This document shows positions 24,439 through 32,584 of a stretch of DNA of 64,000 nt, in pieces (position 1 is the first letter of the stretch; every line of letters begins with the position of its first letter). The notes under the pieces are model-generated. The model saw only the letters and a list, made by a program, of their open reading frames with translations. It ran no database searches and was not told the DNA's origin. The translations under genes were made by a program, and so were the position numbers. Location: contig NZ_CP030038.1 of NCBI RefSeq assembly GCF_015291725.1, forward strand, positions 4,515,001 through 4,579,000, written 5' to 3'. This DNA comes from Bradyrhizobium sp. CCBAU 51765. GTDB lineage: Bacteria > Pseudomonadota > Alphaproteobacteria > Rhizobiales > Xanthobacteraceae.

Positions 24439-24975
24439 CTACGCCGCATCCACCCCCTCGGGCACCGGCCCCGCAACCAGCCCGTCGAGACCGACCATCA
24501 GCAAATCCGCGATGTGCATCAGCTGGTACAACGGAATGTCCGCCTCGCCCTTCTCGGCCGATGCCACGAAGGCGGGCGTGACGCTGAGGCGCTCGGCGAG
24601 CTGGGCTTGCGTGTAGCCGCGCTTTTCGCGCGCGGCTTTGACGCGCGCGCCGATGCCGAGGCGGTGCCGGGACTGTTCCTCCGCGGTCATCATGGCGACC
24701 TGCTCGTCCACGCTGGCATAGCCGTCCGCGAACGCGCTCCCGATCAGCCGCTCCTTGCGCCAGGCAACGCGGCAGGCCTTGCGCAGGCCGCTCGCGAAAA
24801 CCAGCGTGAACGCTTCGGCGACCCATAGCGAGGAGTTGAGTTGCAGTCGCGCGCCGGTGCCGGAGACGTCGCGAATCGTGCAGGGCAAGCTGACGGTGCT
24901 GCCGGTGCCGTTGTCGAATTCCACGATGCCGGTACGCAAGGTGTGATGCCTGACTGCGGCGCGATGATCGCTCAT
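24439..24975 (-). CDS. PilZ domain fused to an XRE helix-turn-helix
   Basis: This 178-residue protein joins two domains. The N-terminal ~85 residues look like PilZ, with R-x3-R near the start (RAAVRHH), CTIRDVSGTGARLQL and VAWRKERLIGSAF. The C-terminal part (about 104-165) is an XRE/Cro HTH with KRGYTQAQLAERLSVTPAFVASAEKGEAD. PilZ domains often bind cyclic di-GMP, while XRE domains bind DNA, so this could be a c-di-GMP-responsive repressor. The first Arg motif is not a perfect RxxxR-box copy, so ligand binding is uncertain. The start ATG at 24975 gives a clean PilZ beginning. No operon partner. Confidence 0.75.
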   Translation of the reverse strand: MSDHRAAVRHHTLRTGIVEFDNGTGSTVSLPCTIRDVSGTGARLQLNSSLWVAEAFTLVFASGLRKACRVAWRKERLIGSAFADGYASVDEQVAMMTAEEQSRHRLGIGARVKAAREKRGYTQAQLAERLSVTPAFVASAEKGEADIPLYQLMHIADLLMVGLDGLVAGPVPEGVDAA

Positions 24976-25133
24976 GACAGATCCCGTAATCCTGCGGCGG
25001 CGTCGCACGGCGTGTCCGACGCATCCGCAATCGCAGCGAGGATACCGCAGAATTTTGGCGCAACTCCTAAACGTCCGGCGGTTCGGCCGGGACTGGATGG
25101 CGTGGTAAAGGAATCCCTCCCGGCCCGCGCAAG

Positions 25134-25811
25134 CTACTCCCGCGCGCGACGTAGCGCCTGCTCCAGCTTCGTTCGCTGCTTGTCCCAGCGGCCCTGCTCG
25201 GCCTCGGCGCGCGCATCCAGCGCAGCCCGCTCCGCCTCGATCTCCTCGCTGCGCGATTCGTGCTCCCGCCTCGCTTTGTCCAGCGCCGCCTGCGCTGTCG
25301 CGACCGCCTTGTCCCGGCGCGCGCGCTCCCTGGCGCGGGCCGCCTCCTCTTTCCGGCGCTCGGCTTCGCGCCGCCGTTCCTCCTTCTCGAACGACACCGC
25401 GGCCTTGCGCGCGGCCTGATCGTCGATCTTGCGGGACGGTTTCCTTGCGGTCCTGGCTGTGCGCTTCCTGGATTTGCTCTCGGGCTTGCCCTTGGGCTTG
25501 CTCTTGAGCTTGCGTTCGGATTGGCCCTCGCCCTCGCCGAGATCGGTCGGCAGCTCTGCACTCTCGGTGAACGGGCCGTCCGAGCCGACCGGACGTCTGA
25601 GCACGACACCCGGCTTCGCCATGGTCGCCGCGACGATGTCGGGATCGTCGGTCTCCTTCGCGGCGCCCTGATGGAACAGGTTGGAGCTGGCGCCCCAGGC
25701 CTGCAGCGCCGCCTTCATCGAGGGCGCGGCGATCGCCTGATCGTAGAATCCGAGCGAGGTCTGGTAGGTCTTCAGCTTCCTCGTCGATCTGCTTTTCGCC
25801 TGCTTTGGCAT
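25134..25811 (-). CDS. charged coiled-coil protein, TolA-like composition, unknown function
   Basis: This 225-residue protein is not identified. The first ~60 residues contain a short ordered segment (LGFYDQAIAAPSMKAALQAWG). A middle part (about 95-130) is rich in Lys, Ser and Arg. Residues about 130-225 form a long highly charged coiled coil of the ERRREAERRKEEAARARER type. There is no signal peptide or membrane helix. The composition recalls the TolA coiled coil, and close relatives are sometimes named so, but there is no TolA membrane anchor or C-terminal domain. It overlaps nothing and has no operon partner. Confidence 0.6.
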   Translation of the reverse strand: MPKQAKSRSTRKLKTYQTSLGFYDQAIAAPSMKAALQAWGASSNLFHQGAAKETDDPDIVAATMAKPGVVLRRPVGSDGPFTESAELPTDLGEGEGQSERKLKSKPKGKPESKSRKRTARTARKPSRKIDDQAARKAAVSFEKEERRREAERRKEEAARARERARRDKAVATAQAALDKARREHESRSEEIEAERAALDARAEAEQGRWDKQRTKLEQALRRARE

Positions 25812-25873
25812 GCCGCCCCGATTCTGGCTTCGCTGTCCGCTGGCGATCGTAGCAAGCGCAGCCCGGTCGCGAA

Positions 25874-26278
25874 CTACGAACTCCCCAACAACGCGTCATA
25901 CCCTCTCGCGCTGAACGCCAGCAGACAGAACCCGTGCCCGAACGGATCGGCCAGCATCGCGATCCGGCCATAGGGCGCATCGCGCGCCGGCGCCTCAAGG
26001 ATCGCACCGGCAGCGAGCGCACGCGCCACGGCGGCATCGACATCGTCAACGACGACGTCGATATGCACGGGCGTCCAATGCCGCTCGTAACGGCGGCGGT
26101 CGCCGCCGGCGCCGATCGTGCCGGCCTGCTTGGTCAGCAGATACACCGGCGCCGGCCAGCCGTTGAGCTCGACGAAGTCGGCGCCGAAGCGGCGGCCGAC
26201 CGTCAGGCCGAAGGCCTCGGTGTAGAAGGTCGTGGCTTTGGCGACGTCGGGGACGTCGATGTTGAGAAGGAAGGTCAT
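25874..26278 (-). CDS. VOC-family (glyoxalase/bleomycin resistance-like) protein
   Basis: This 134-residue protein shows the paired beta-alpha-beta-beta-beta units of the vicinal oxygen chelate fold. It starts with FLLNIDVPDVAKATTFYTEAFGL and has VHIDVVVDDVDAAVARALAAGA as the start of the second unit, then DPFGHGFCLLAF near the C-terminus. Candidate metal ligands are the His in VHIDVVV and the acidic residue near the end, but I cannot confirm them. Members act as isomerases, dioxygenases or binding proteins. The gene is alone between the coiled-coil gene and a cytochrome, all on the minus strand. Specific function unknown. Confidence 0.8.
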   Translation of the reverse strand: MTFLLNIDVPDVAKATTFYTEAFGLTVGRRFGADFVELNGWPAPVYLLTKQAGTIGAGGDRRRYERHWTPVHIDVVVDDVDAAVARALAAGAILEAPARDAPYGRIAMLADPFGHGFCLLAFSARGYDALLGSS

Positions 26279-26482
26279 GGCGGGCTCGTCGCGCGTTACG
26301 GGCGGAGGCTACGCATCGAGCGCCTCGACGTCGAGGGACTCCACCGTGACATCATGCGCCTGTTTTGCCCGACGGCACAACTAAAATTCGGTATTACGGA
26401 ATTCAAGCCAGATCCCGAACGATTCCATGGCGATGTCTACTGTGCATGGGGTTGTTTTCGCAATTGTCGTCCGGCCGGGCCC

Positions 26483-26842
26483 TCAATCGCCCCTCAGGCT
26501 CAGGATATACGCCGAAAGCGCGTCGGCCTGCTCCGGCGAGATCACGAGGTTCGGCATGTTCTGGTGGCTGGTCCTCAAGAACACCTTGAGCGACAGCGCG
26601 GTGGTGCCGTTCCGGTCCGCGATGGCCTGGAAGCCCGGGGCCTCGTCGAACACTCCGATCATGTGCGGCTCGACGGCGTGACACGTCTGGCACCAGGCCC
26701 GCGCCAGGCGATGTCCTTCGGCGATCGCGCGCGAGCCGGACCTGGAGGCCCCCGCGGCGGTGTGGACGACGCTGAAGAGAAACAGCAGCGACAAGACGAT
26801 CAGGATGACGATGCCGATGGAGATTCGAACAGTGTGCGACAT
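26483..26842 (-). CDS. membrane-anchored c-type cytochrome
   Basis: This 119-residue protein has one N-terminal hydrophobic segment (residues 7-27, ISIGIVILIVLSLLFLFSV) that likely remains as an anchor. A single heme c domain follows, with WCQTCHAVEP (heme at C51-x-x-C54-H55) and a late Met in HQNMPNL as the probable sixth ligand. The C-terminal helix is QADALSAYILSLRG. It would carry electrons in the periplasm. No oxidase or dehydrogenase gene is adjacent, so the partner is unknown. The start ATG at 26842 is well placed before the hydrophobic segment. Confidence 0.8.
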   Translation of the reverse strand: MSHTVRISIGIVILIVLSLLFLFSVVHTAAGASRSGSRAIAEGHRLARAWCQTCHAVEPHMIGVFDEAPGFQAIADRNGTTALSLKVFLRTSHQNMPNLVISPEQADALSAYILSLRGD

Positions 26843-26964
26843 GGCCTGACCTCACCGCGATTGAGTCATCGATGGAGCCTAGATTTGCAGGGAAAGGCCG
26901 GGTTGATCTGCGTCAAGGCGGGAGCGGATGACCGTTCGTCTTCGCAAGCTTGCCGCGCGCGTCA

Positions 26965-27417
26965 TCAGCACGTCACGAGATCGGTGTGTCCGAAGCCCTT
27001 GGAGTAATCGAGCAGCGAGATCACCGTCGGCGTGAGGCGGATCAGCCGCACCTCGGATGGCTTCGGCACCGTCAGGCCCAGGGCCTTCTGCTCGGGATAG
27101 CGCGCCATCAGCAGCGCGATCGCCTTCTCGGCTTCGGCCGGATCGGTCACGGCCACCGCCCGCGCCGCCATGGACAGGCCGGTGATCTCCATCACTTCCG
27201 CCGGGTCGTCGTCGATCGCCAGCGAGACGCGGTCGTCCCGGGACAGGTTCTGCGCCTTCTGGCTGTCGATGCCGCAGAGGAAGTAGATGGTGAAGTCTAC
27301 GTTGGCGTAGCCGACGGTCGTCACCTGCGGCCAGCCGTCCGGGCGGACGGTTGCGATCCGCATCGTTCGGTGCTGGTCCAGCAAGACCTGGATTTTTGCT
27401 CTGAGCGTGTCGTCCAT
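26965..27417 (-). CDS. pyridoxamine 5'-phosphate oxidase-family FMN-binding protein
   Basis: This 150-residue protein has the split beta-barrel of the PNPOx-like family. Seen are TMRIATVRPDGWPQVTTVGYANVDFTIYF, shown here only by its ends TMRIATV and FTIYF (about residues 18-45), then DRVSLAIDDD and the C-terminal LIRLTPTVISLLD. Members bind FMN or F420 and reduce or detoxify small molecules, and some only bind cofactor. I set the start at 27417 because GGAGG lies 9 bases upstream. An earlier start at 27513 adds 32 unmatched residues. No neighbour hints at the substrate. Confidence 0.8.
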   Translation of the reverse strand: MDDTLRAKIQVLLDQHRTMRIATVRPDGWPQVTTVGYANVDFTIYFLCGIDSQKAQNLSRDDRVSLAIDDDPAEVMEITGLSMAARAVAVTDPAEAEKAIALLMARYPEQKALGLTVPKPSEVRLIRLTPTVISLLDYSKGFGHTDLVTC

Positions 27418-27587
27418 CGCTCTGCCTCCGGTGATCATTTCGGCAAGAGGATACGACCCTCGCGCGCAATGCCGTTGACGCAGCTCAATCCCGCGCGGGC
27501 GACGTTGGCTCATTGATCATGCCGCTCGCCAGGATCACGGCGACCGCATAGGCTCAGCGCTCATCCGACGATTCAGGAGGCATCACC

Positions 27588-27761
27588 ATGAACGGCAATC
27601 GCTACTACGGCGTCCGCGTCGAGGGCGCGAAATACGGCGTGGGCTTCGGCTCGGCGCTCGCCATCGCGATCTCCTACACCAACAACCATTCGATCCTGTG
27701 GGCGATCATCCACGGCATCCTGGGCTGGCTCTACGTGATCTTCGTCGCGCTGTTTCGGTGA
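27588..27761 (+). CDS. 57-residue membrane microprotein
   Basis: This short gene encodes a 57-residue protein with a strong GGAGG ribosome site 8 bases before the ATG. The sequence begins MNGNRYYGVRV and carries two hydrophobic stretches: residues about 17-30 (YGVGFGSALAIAIS) and 37-56 (HSILWAIIHGILGWLYVIFV). Gly and Ser spacing, and the motif WAIIHGILGWLYVI, look conserved and suggest a real, folded small membrane protein. I recall similar short proteins in many bacteria, without a known function. It lies between the divergent PNPOx gene and the yjdM gene, 111 bp before the latter. Confidence 0.75.
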   Translation: MNGNRYYGVRVEGAKYGVGFGSALAIAISYTNNHSILWAIIHGILGWLYVIFVALFR

Positions 27762-27871
27762 CATCGCACCGGCAGGCGAGGCCCTGCCCGTGCGGCTTGC
27801 AGCTTTTCCTTGCTTTCCCGGTTCCCGCCTCTACGGTCGCGCCGCGAACGAACCGTTGAGACGAGACAGAC

Positions 27872-28222
27872 ATGACCGACACGATGAAATGCCCGGCCTG
27901 CAGCTCCGAGCACGCCTATCAGGACCGCGATCTCTGGGTCTGCCCGGAATGCGGCCATGAATGGAGCGGCACGGCGGAAGCGGCCGCGGACACGGCGCAG
28001 GATGCCGGCGTGCGCGACGCCAACGGCAACGTGCTCGCCGACGGCGACAGCGTCATCGTGATCAAGGATCTCAAGATCAAGGGCTCGTCCTCGGTCGTCA
28101 AAGGCGGCACCAAGGTGCGCAACATCCGCCTGCAGGACGCCAGCGACGGCCACAACATCGCCTGCAAGATCGACGGCATCGGCGCGATGAATCTGAAGTC
28201 GGAGTTCGTGCGGAAGGCTTGA
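27872..28222 (+). CDS. yjdM: YjdM/PhnA-type zinc-ribbon protein
   Basis: This 116-residue protein starts with a zinc ribbon, CPACSSEHAYQD then CPECGHEWS (two C-x2-C pairs at about residues 7-10 and 24-27). A C-terminal YjdM/PhnA beta domain follows (about 46-116), with LADGDSVIVIKDLKIKGSS and GTKVRNIRL. The family was named for alkylphosphonate uptake, but its role there is not established. The gene has no phosphonate genes nearby. It is convergent with an EamA transporter, with a gap of only six bases. Confidence 0.9.
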   Translation: MTDTMKCPACSSEHAYQDRDLWVCPECGHEWSGTAEAAADTAQDAGVRDANGNVLADGDSVIVIKDLKIKGSSSVVKGGTKVRNIRLQDASDGHNIACKIDGIGAMNLKSEFVRKA

Positions 28223-28228
28223 GATCCG

Positions 28229-29149
28229 CTAGCTTTGCCGCTGTGCCAGGTAGAACCCGCACAGCACCGTCACGAGCCCTGCCGTCTGCAACATCGTCGG
28301 CGGCTCGCCGAGCAACAGCCAGCCGGTGAGCAGCGTCAGCGCCGGCACGCAGGCCGGAAACACCGCGGCGCGGGCAACGCCGAGGCGCTGGACCGAGACG
28401 GCGTAGAGATAGAGCGCGGCGGGGCCGGCAAGCACGCCCTGCGCCAGCGCCTGGATCGCGTTCTCGGTCACGCCGATCGCCGCCATATGGGCAAAGCCGA
28501 CGGTCGCAACGTAGACCGGCAACAGCAGCAGCGACAGCACGTTGATCACAAGTGCAGCCGACACGGCCGAGACGCGCCAGCGGCGCAACATCGCACCGAA
28601 GCCGGCGAACATGAATCCGGTGAGCACGAAGATCAGATCGCCCTGCACGCCGTCGGTCCCGATATGGCCGATCGATTCCGCGCCGATCACGCCGAGGCCG
28701 CCGACGATGACGATCGCGCCGGCAAGCCGCGAGGCGGAGATCCGCTCCTTCAGCACCACCGCCGCGAGCAGCAGGCCGCCCAGCGTCGCGCAAGAGGGCT
28801 GGATCACGCTGCCGTGGCCGAGCGGCACGAACAGGAAGCCGGTGTAGGAGATCAGCGACATCACGGGGCCGCCGAGCACCATCAGCACGAGGCCCCTGCT
28901 CCAGCCGATGCCGCAGAGATCGGAGATGCCCGCACGCGCGACCAGCGGCAGGAACACGATGCCCGACCAAACATAGCGATGCACCAGGAGATCGACCGGC
29001 GTGAAGCCGACCTTGAGGCCGTGCCGCGTGGCGGCAAAGCCGAGCGCCCAGAACAGCGCCGCGGCAAGGCCGCAGACCACGCCGAGCAGTGCCGGCGCTG
29101 CATCGTTCTTCTGAGTGAGAGCGTCAGCGCCGCTCGCCCGCTGATCCAT
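28229..29149 (-). CDS. EamA (DMT superfamily) transporter, second gene
   Basis: This 306-residue inner-membrane protein has ten hydrophobic segments as two EamA repeats. Marks are LFWALGFAATRHGLK in the first helix region, VHRYVWSGIVFLPLV, and QPSCATLGGLLLAAVVLKE ending the first repeat. The second repeat carries LTLLTGWLLLGEPPTM near residue 275. It shares only the family fold with the transporter at 12926-13822. The substrate is unknown. The start at 29149 leaves a ~20-residue polar N-terminus before the first helix. Confidence 0.85.
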   Translation of the reverse strand: MDQRASGADALTQKNDAAPALLGVVCGLAAALFWALGFAATRHGLKVGFTPVDLLVHRYVWSGIVFLPLVARAGISDLCGIGWSRGLVLMVLGGPVMSLISYTGFLFVPLGHGSVIQPSCATLGGLLLAAVVLKERISASRLAGAIVIVGGLGVIGAESIGHIGTDGVQGDLIFVLTGFMFAGFGAMLRRWRVSAVSAALVINVLSLLLLPVYVATVGFAHMAAIGVTENAIQALAQGVLAGPAALYLYAVSVQRLGVARAAVFPACVPALTLLTGWLLLGEPPTMLQTAGLVTVLCGFYLAQRQS

Positions 29150-29341
29150 GCATCAAGCGATATGTCGGCACGCTGAACCGCTCAACCCACGCGCTTGCAG
29201 GGCTGGCACGCAGACATCGCGACGATGCCGCGCAGGACCGTGATTGCCGCACGCGCAACGCGCATGCGGCTTCTTCGTGGCCGCACGAGGCGGTGAAATC
29301 TCGCGCTGCGCGAGGCCTATCTGTCTCAGGCGACCTCAGTC

Positions 29342-29596
29342 CTAGCGGGCCGTGCCCGTGGTGACGTCCGCGGTCGTCACCTTGCGGGGGCTGAGCACCT
29401 TCGCCTGGTGGACCGAGGCGACCGTGGCGGGCGCGGCGACCTGCTGCTCGACATGCGCGGCTCCGAGCACGCGCACCTGCAGCGGAGAAACCGGCAGGCC
29501 GTTGGCCTCATAGGTCGGCAGCTCGGCGGCGCCAGCGGCGGTGCCGCCCACGATGGTCAGGACGGCGGCGGCGATCGACAAAGTCTTCTTGTTCAT
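29342..29596 (-). CDS. small secreted protein, unknown function
   Basis: This 84-residue product is not recognised. It has a clear signal peptide (MNKKTLSIAAAVLTIVGG, cleaved after GAA near residue 23). The mature part of about 60 residues is rich in Ala, Val and Thr, with PTYEANGLPVSPLQVRVLG as the only ordered-looking stretch and no cysteine. It stands alone, with no operon partner. A 35-bp dyad lies about 45 bp upstream of the start. A periplasmic location is inferred. Confidence 0.6.
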   Translation of the reverse strand: MNKKTLSIAAAVLTIVGGTAAGAAELPTYEANGLPVSPLQVRVLGAAHVEQQVAAPATVASVHQAKVLSPRKVTTADVTTGTAR

Positions 29597-29641
29597 GGTG
29601 ATGCTCCGAGAGTGAGGGTCGGAGCCTATTTAGGCGCGTTT

Positions 29642-29676
29642 TGTTGCATTGCGACATGTCTTGCTGCATCGCAACA
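29642..29676. promoter_or_regulatory. dyad upstream of the small secreted gene
   Basis: TGTTGC (29642-29647) and GCAACA (29671-29676) bracket a region with an inner GACATGTC palindrome. It lies 46-80 bp upstream of the start at 29596. The rest of the ~240 bp to the pilin gene shows no gene. Confidence 0.3.
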
Positions 29677-29916
29677 GCGCGCACGATGCATAGCGATATG
29701 CTCAATGCGTACAAGGTCTTGGACGAATCACGCTAACCGCGACGTGGCGCTTCCATGAGCGGTACTCTGCCACCGAGCACATTGCCCCAGCCATCGAAGA
29801 GATTAGGCCACGGTTCCATCCCCGCCGGGCCGACTGGCGCGGCGATCGTCTTCGGCCTCACCAAATGGTCCAGGTGATGATCGCGTCCGGGACACGAGAG
29901 AGAGGATGCAGGGACC

Positions 29917-30072
29917 TTATTTCAATGCTGTTGCCAGCGATTGCAGCTTTGCGACGAGATCGGTGCCGAGAGCGTAGATGACCTCGATGATGGCGAGCGC
30001 GATTCCAGCTGCGATCAGGCCGTATTCGATCGCGGTGGCGCCGGATTCATCGGCGACGAATGCGGCCAACAT
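29917..30072 (-). CDS. Flp/Fap-type (type IVb) pilin, possibly with damaged start
   Basis: This 51-residue product carries the Flp pilin core: leader ending DESG, then ATAIEYGLIAAGIALAII (residues 12-29), and a short tail. Flp pilins are cleaved after the Gly and assembled by the Tad machinery into adhesive pili. No cpa/tad genes lie in the window, so this copy is an orphan. The ATG at 30072 has no ribosome site. A GTG about 15 bases upstream has a good AAAGGA site but is out of frame by one base, so a single-base indel may have disrupted the original start. It could be a decaying gene or be read from the weak ATG. Confidence 0.65.
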   Translation of the reverse strand: MLAAFVADESGATAIEYGLIAAGIALAIIEVIYALGTDLVAKLQSLATALK

Positions 30073-30386
30073 GCATTCAATTTCACAGGCGACGTCCTTT
30101 CAGCTTCTACCAAAGATTGCCGACACGAGAGAAATGCACGACCACAATCCAAGATTGCGTAAATGCAATCGCTGCAAGTTGACGACAATGCTGCATTTGC
30201 CGTCGTTTCACACTGGCGGCGTGGAACCCGCGTTGCAGCTCGGCAACACCCGCCTTGAAAAGCCCGTTCTCGCCTATTTGCGCCATTGCGCCGCCACACC
30301 GTCCCCCGAACAATCGACGAACTGCGTTGCCTTTCCGTGCAAGACTGTTTCGTCAACCGTTTGCATCATGACTGTTCGGACAAGAT
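30073..30386. other. intergenic, no gene seen
   Basis: The region between the divergent pilin and M15-like genes has no supported coding gene. It contains CTACCAAAG near 30107, which resembles half of the dyad at 19942-19958, possibly by chance. Confidence 0.4.
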
Positions 30387-30401
30387 GGTTCGGACAGAAC
30401 C
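30387..30401. promoter_or_regulatory. 15-bp dyad just before the M15-like gene
   Basis: GGTTC-GGACA-GAACC is a perfect inverted repeat ending 17 bases before the ATG at 30419. It overlaps a direct repeat of GTTCGGACA (30374-30382 and 30388-30396). It could be an operator overlapping the leader. Confidence 0.35.
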
Positions 30402-30418
30402 GTTTGGAGGCAGGGATC

Positions 30419-31717
30419 ATGAACGATCGGCGGTCTCTTCTGGTGGCGGTGTCGTGTCCCTCGGCCGTTCTCGCCGGCTGGCTGGTGTTGTCTCTCTCCG
30501 CCTATGCGCCTGCCCTCATCGAGAACAGCAGCGCCAATGTGGCTGCCGTCTCGCGCGCCAAGGATGTCAGTCGCCTCGAACTCGCCGACGTGCCGCGCGC
30601 TGCAACGATCGAGGACGGCATCGCCTTGACCGCCGACATCGCCGCCGCCGTCGCTGCGGCGCCTGCCCCGATGGCGACGTCGCAGGACACGCCGGAGGAG
30701 CATGCCTCAACCGTCCAGCTCGCTTCGGCCGACCCGACACTCATCCTGCCGACGGAGGCGGCGCCCGCACCGCAGATTGCGCCTGAACCGGAAGCCATCG
30801 TCAGCGAGGCTGATCCCGCGCCAGAGCCGGTCAAGCTCGCCTCCGCCGATCCCACCGAGATCGTCACGACGGACGTACTGTCACCTGCGGCGATCGCAAG
30901 CGGCCCCGCCACACCTGCGGCCAAGCCATCTCCGCCGGCCGACACCGTCGCCGTGCTCGACGAATGCTTCGTCATCGAGGCCTGCATCGACCGCTACCTC
31001 TGGGCGCTCTATCAGCGCACCGCCAAGGAGGACACGATCAAGGTTCAGGAGCGGCGCGCCGTCACCGTTAAGCGCAAGGGCAAGACGGTCACGGTGATGC
31101 GTAGCTTCACGAAGCTGGTCGATCAGGACTTCGCCTGGAAGGATCCGAAGGCGGCCGAGCGTGCCGGCATGTCGATGATGGACTACGTCATCGGCGGCAT
31201 GGACAAGAGTTTCAAGAAGAAGCTGTTCCGCACGCTGCTCGCGGCCGAAGCCGCCGGCCTGTCGCCCGGCATCACCAGCGCATTCCGCGACGACTATCGC
31301 CAGTCGATCGCGAGCGGCCTCAAGGCTGCCTCCGACCGCTCCTATCACGGAGGCAGCACGCGCGGCGGCTATGGCCACGGCATGGCGGCCGACATCGTCA
31401 GCACCCAGGGCAACAACCGCGCGCAGCGCTGGGTCTCGACCGAGATCCTGTGGAAGTGGGTCGACGCCAACGGCAAGGCGTTCGGCATCGGCCGCCCCTA
31501 TCTCGGCCGCGATCCGCCGCATGTCGGACCGATCGACGGGAAGGAATACATCTCGCGCCGCGGCGTTGCGACCGACAGCAAGGAAGCCGCGAACGTCAAG
31601 TCGAGGAAGACGCGGGCCGCCAGCGCCAAGCCGCCCAAGGCGCACGCGGCACGCGATCAGAAGAGCCCGGCCAAGCAGCAGAAGTCGGCGCAATCGGCTG
31701 TCAAGCCCGCGACCTGA
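30419..31717 (+). CDS. secreted protein with Pro/Ala linker and M15-peptidase-like domain
   Basis: This 432-residue protein has a signal anchor (residues 10-30). An Ala/Pro/Glu-rich linker with ASADPT repeats runs to about 185, followed by a small Cys-containing segment (LDECFVIEACIDRYLWALY). The folded region (about 195-380) contains GITSAFRDDYRQSIASG and HGGSTRGGYGHGMAADIVS, which resembles the zinc-peptidase M15 signature. The tail is basic and rich in Lys/Ala. M15 enzymes cleave peptidoglycan peptides. The start has a GGAGG site. An open frame extends upstream to 29978 but runs across the pilin gene region, so I reject it. Peptidase activity is inferred. Confidence 0.65.
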   Translation: MNDRRSLLVAVSCPSAVLAGWLVLSLSAYAPALIENSSANVAAVSRAKDVSRLELADVPRAATIEDGIALTADIAAAVAAAPAPMATSQDTPEEHASTVQLASADPTLILPTEAAPAPQIAPEPEAIVSEADPAPEPVKLASADPTEIVTTDVLSPAAIASGPATPAAKPSPPADTVAVLDECFVIEACIDRYLWALYQRTAKEDTIKVQERRAVTVKRKGKTVTVMRSFTKLVDQDFAWKDPKAAERAGMSMMDYVIGGMDKSFKKKLFRTLLAAEAAGLSPGITSAFRDDYRQSIASGLKAASDRSYHGGSTRGGYGHGMAADIVSTQGNNRAQRWVSTEILWKWVDANGKAFGIGRPYLGRDPPHVGPIDGKEYISRRGVATDSKEAANVKSRKTRAASAKPPKAHAARDQKSPAKQQKSAQSAVKPAT

Positions 31718-31725
31718 ACCGTCAA

Positions 31726-32544
31726 TCAGGCATCGGGCCCGCGCGTCGGCAGCGGCACGAGCCGCATCTCGGCGGAGCCGGCGTCCTGCGTGCGCACCAG
31801 CACCGCGAAGATCGTGTCGACCGCAAGCCGCACGGCCGACTCCAGCGCTTCGCCCTTGGCCAGCTGCGCCGCGATCAGTCCGGTGAGGAGGTCGCCGGTG
31901 CCATAGGGGCGGATCGGCAGGCGCGGCGTCGCAAAGCGCGACAATCGCCCGTCGGCGCACAGGATCGTCTCCACCTGCCCCGCCGCCGTGTCAGTGAGCG
32001 TGCAGCCGGTGGCGACCACGTCGATGCGGCCCACTCCTGCCAGCGCGGAGCAGGCCGCGCGGAGGCCCTGGGCATCGGCAATGGTGAGACCGGAGAGCAG
32101 CTCGATCTCGAACTGGTTCGGCGTCGTGAGGTTCGCCGCCGGCAGCAACCGGTGCCGAACCACATCCAAGATGCCGTCCGCGACATAGACGCGGCCGTCG
32201 TCGCCGATCACGGGATCGCAGAGATAGACGAGCTTCGCATTCCGCGTGAGCGCCCGCTCGACGAAATCGGCGATCACGGCAGCATTGCCCGGCGAGCCCA
32301 GATAGCCGGTGACGAGCACCGCGGCTTCGTCCACCAGGCCGCGATCCTCGACGCCCTTCAGGAGATCGGCGACGAGATCGCTCTCCAGGACCCGCCCGCG
32401 CAGGCTCGGATAGAGCGGATGGTTTGACAGCAGCGTCGTCGGCACCGCCGCAACGTTCACGCCCTCCGCCTGCATGGCGTAGGCGGCCGCGCTGTTGCCG
32501 ACATGGCCGTGGACCACCTGGCTCTGAATGGAGATGACGAGCAT
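31726..32544 (-). CDS. pdxY: pyridoxal kinase, PdxY type
   Basis: This 272-residue enzyme phosphorylates pyridoxal to pyridoxal 5'-phosphate in vitamin B6 salvage. It belongs to the ribokinase-like fold. Seen are the N-terminal SIQSQVVHGHVGNSAAAYAMQ, the loop CDPVIGDDGRVYV (about residue 105), and PYGTGDLLTGLIAAQLAKG, where the GTGD Asp is the catalytic base. Length is usual for PdxY. I choose the ATG at 32544 because the family N-terminus LVISIQSQVVHG begins there. A ribosome site is weak. The PaiB-like FMN protein gene lies 40 bp upstream on the same strand and may share a B6 or flavin context. Confidence 0.9.
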   Translation of the reverse strand: MLVISIQSQVVHGHVGNSAAAYAMQAEGVNVAAVPTTLLSNHPLYPSLRGRVLESDLVADLLKGVEDRGLVDEAAVLVTGYLGSPGNAAVIADFVERALTRNAKLVYLCDPVIGDDGRVYVADGILDVVRHRLLPAANLTTPNQFEIELLSGLTIADAQGLRAACSALAGVGRIDVVATGCTLTDTAAGQVETILCADGRLSRFATPRLPIRPYGTGDLLTGLIAAQLAKGEALESAVRLAVDTIFAVLVRTQDAGSAEMRLVPLPTRGPDA

Positions 32545-32584
32545 GAGGAAGGTCCGTAAGGTCAAACGTTGCGCGAGGCAAGCG

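Noticed and set aside
24439..26049. One long protein covering PilZ-XRE and the coiled-coil gene region
   Set aside because: The C-terminal part is PilZ-XRE from 24975, while the rest is the shadow of another frame with no ribosome site for a fusion.
29978..30418. N-terminal extension of the M15-like gene
   Set aside because: It runs over the pilin gene and has no site. A GGAGG site supports ATG 30419.
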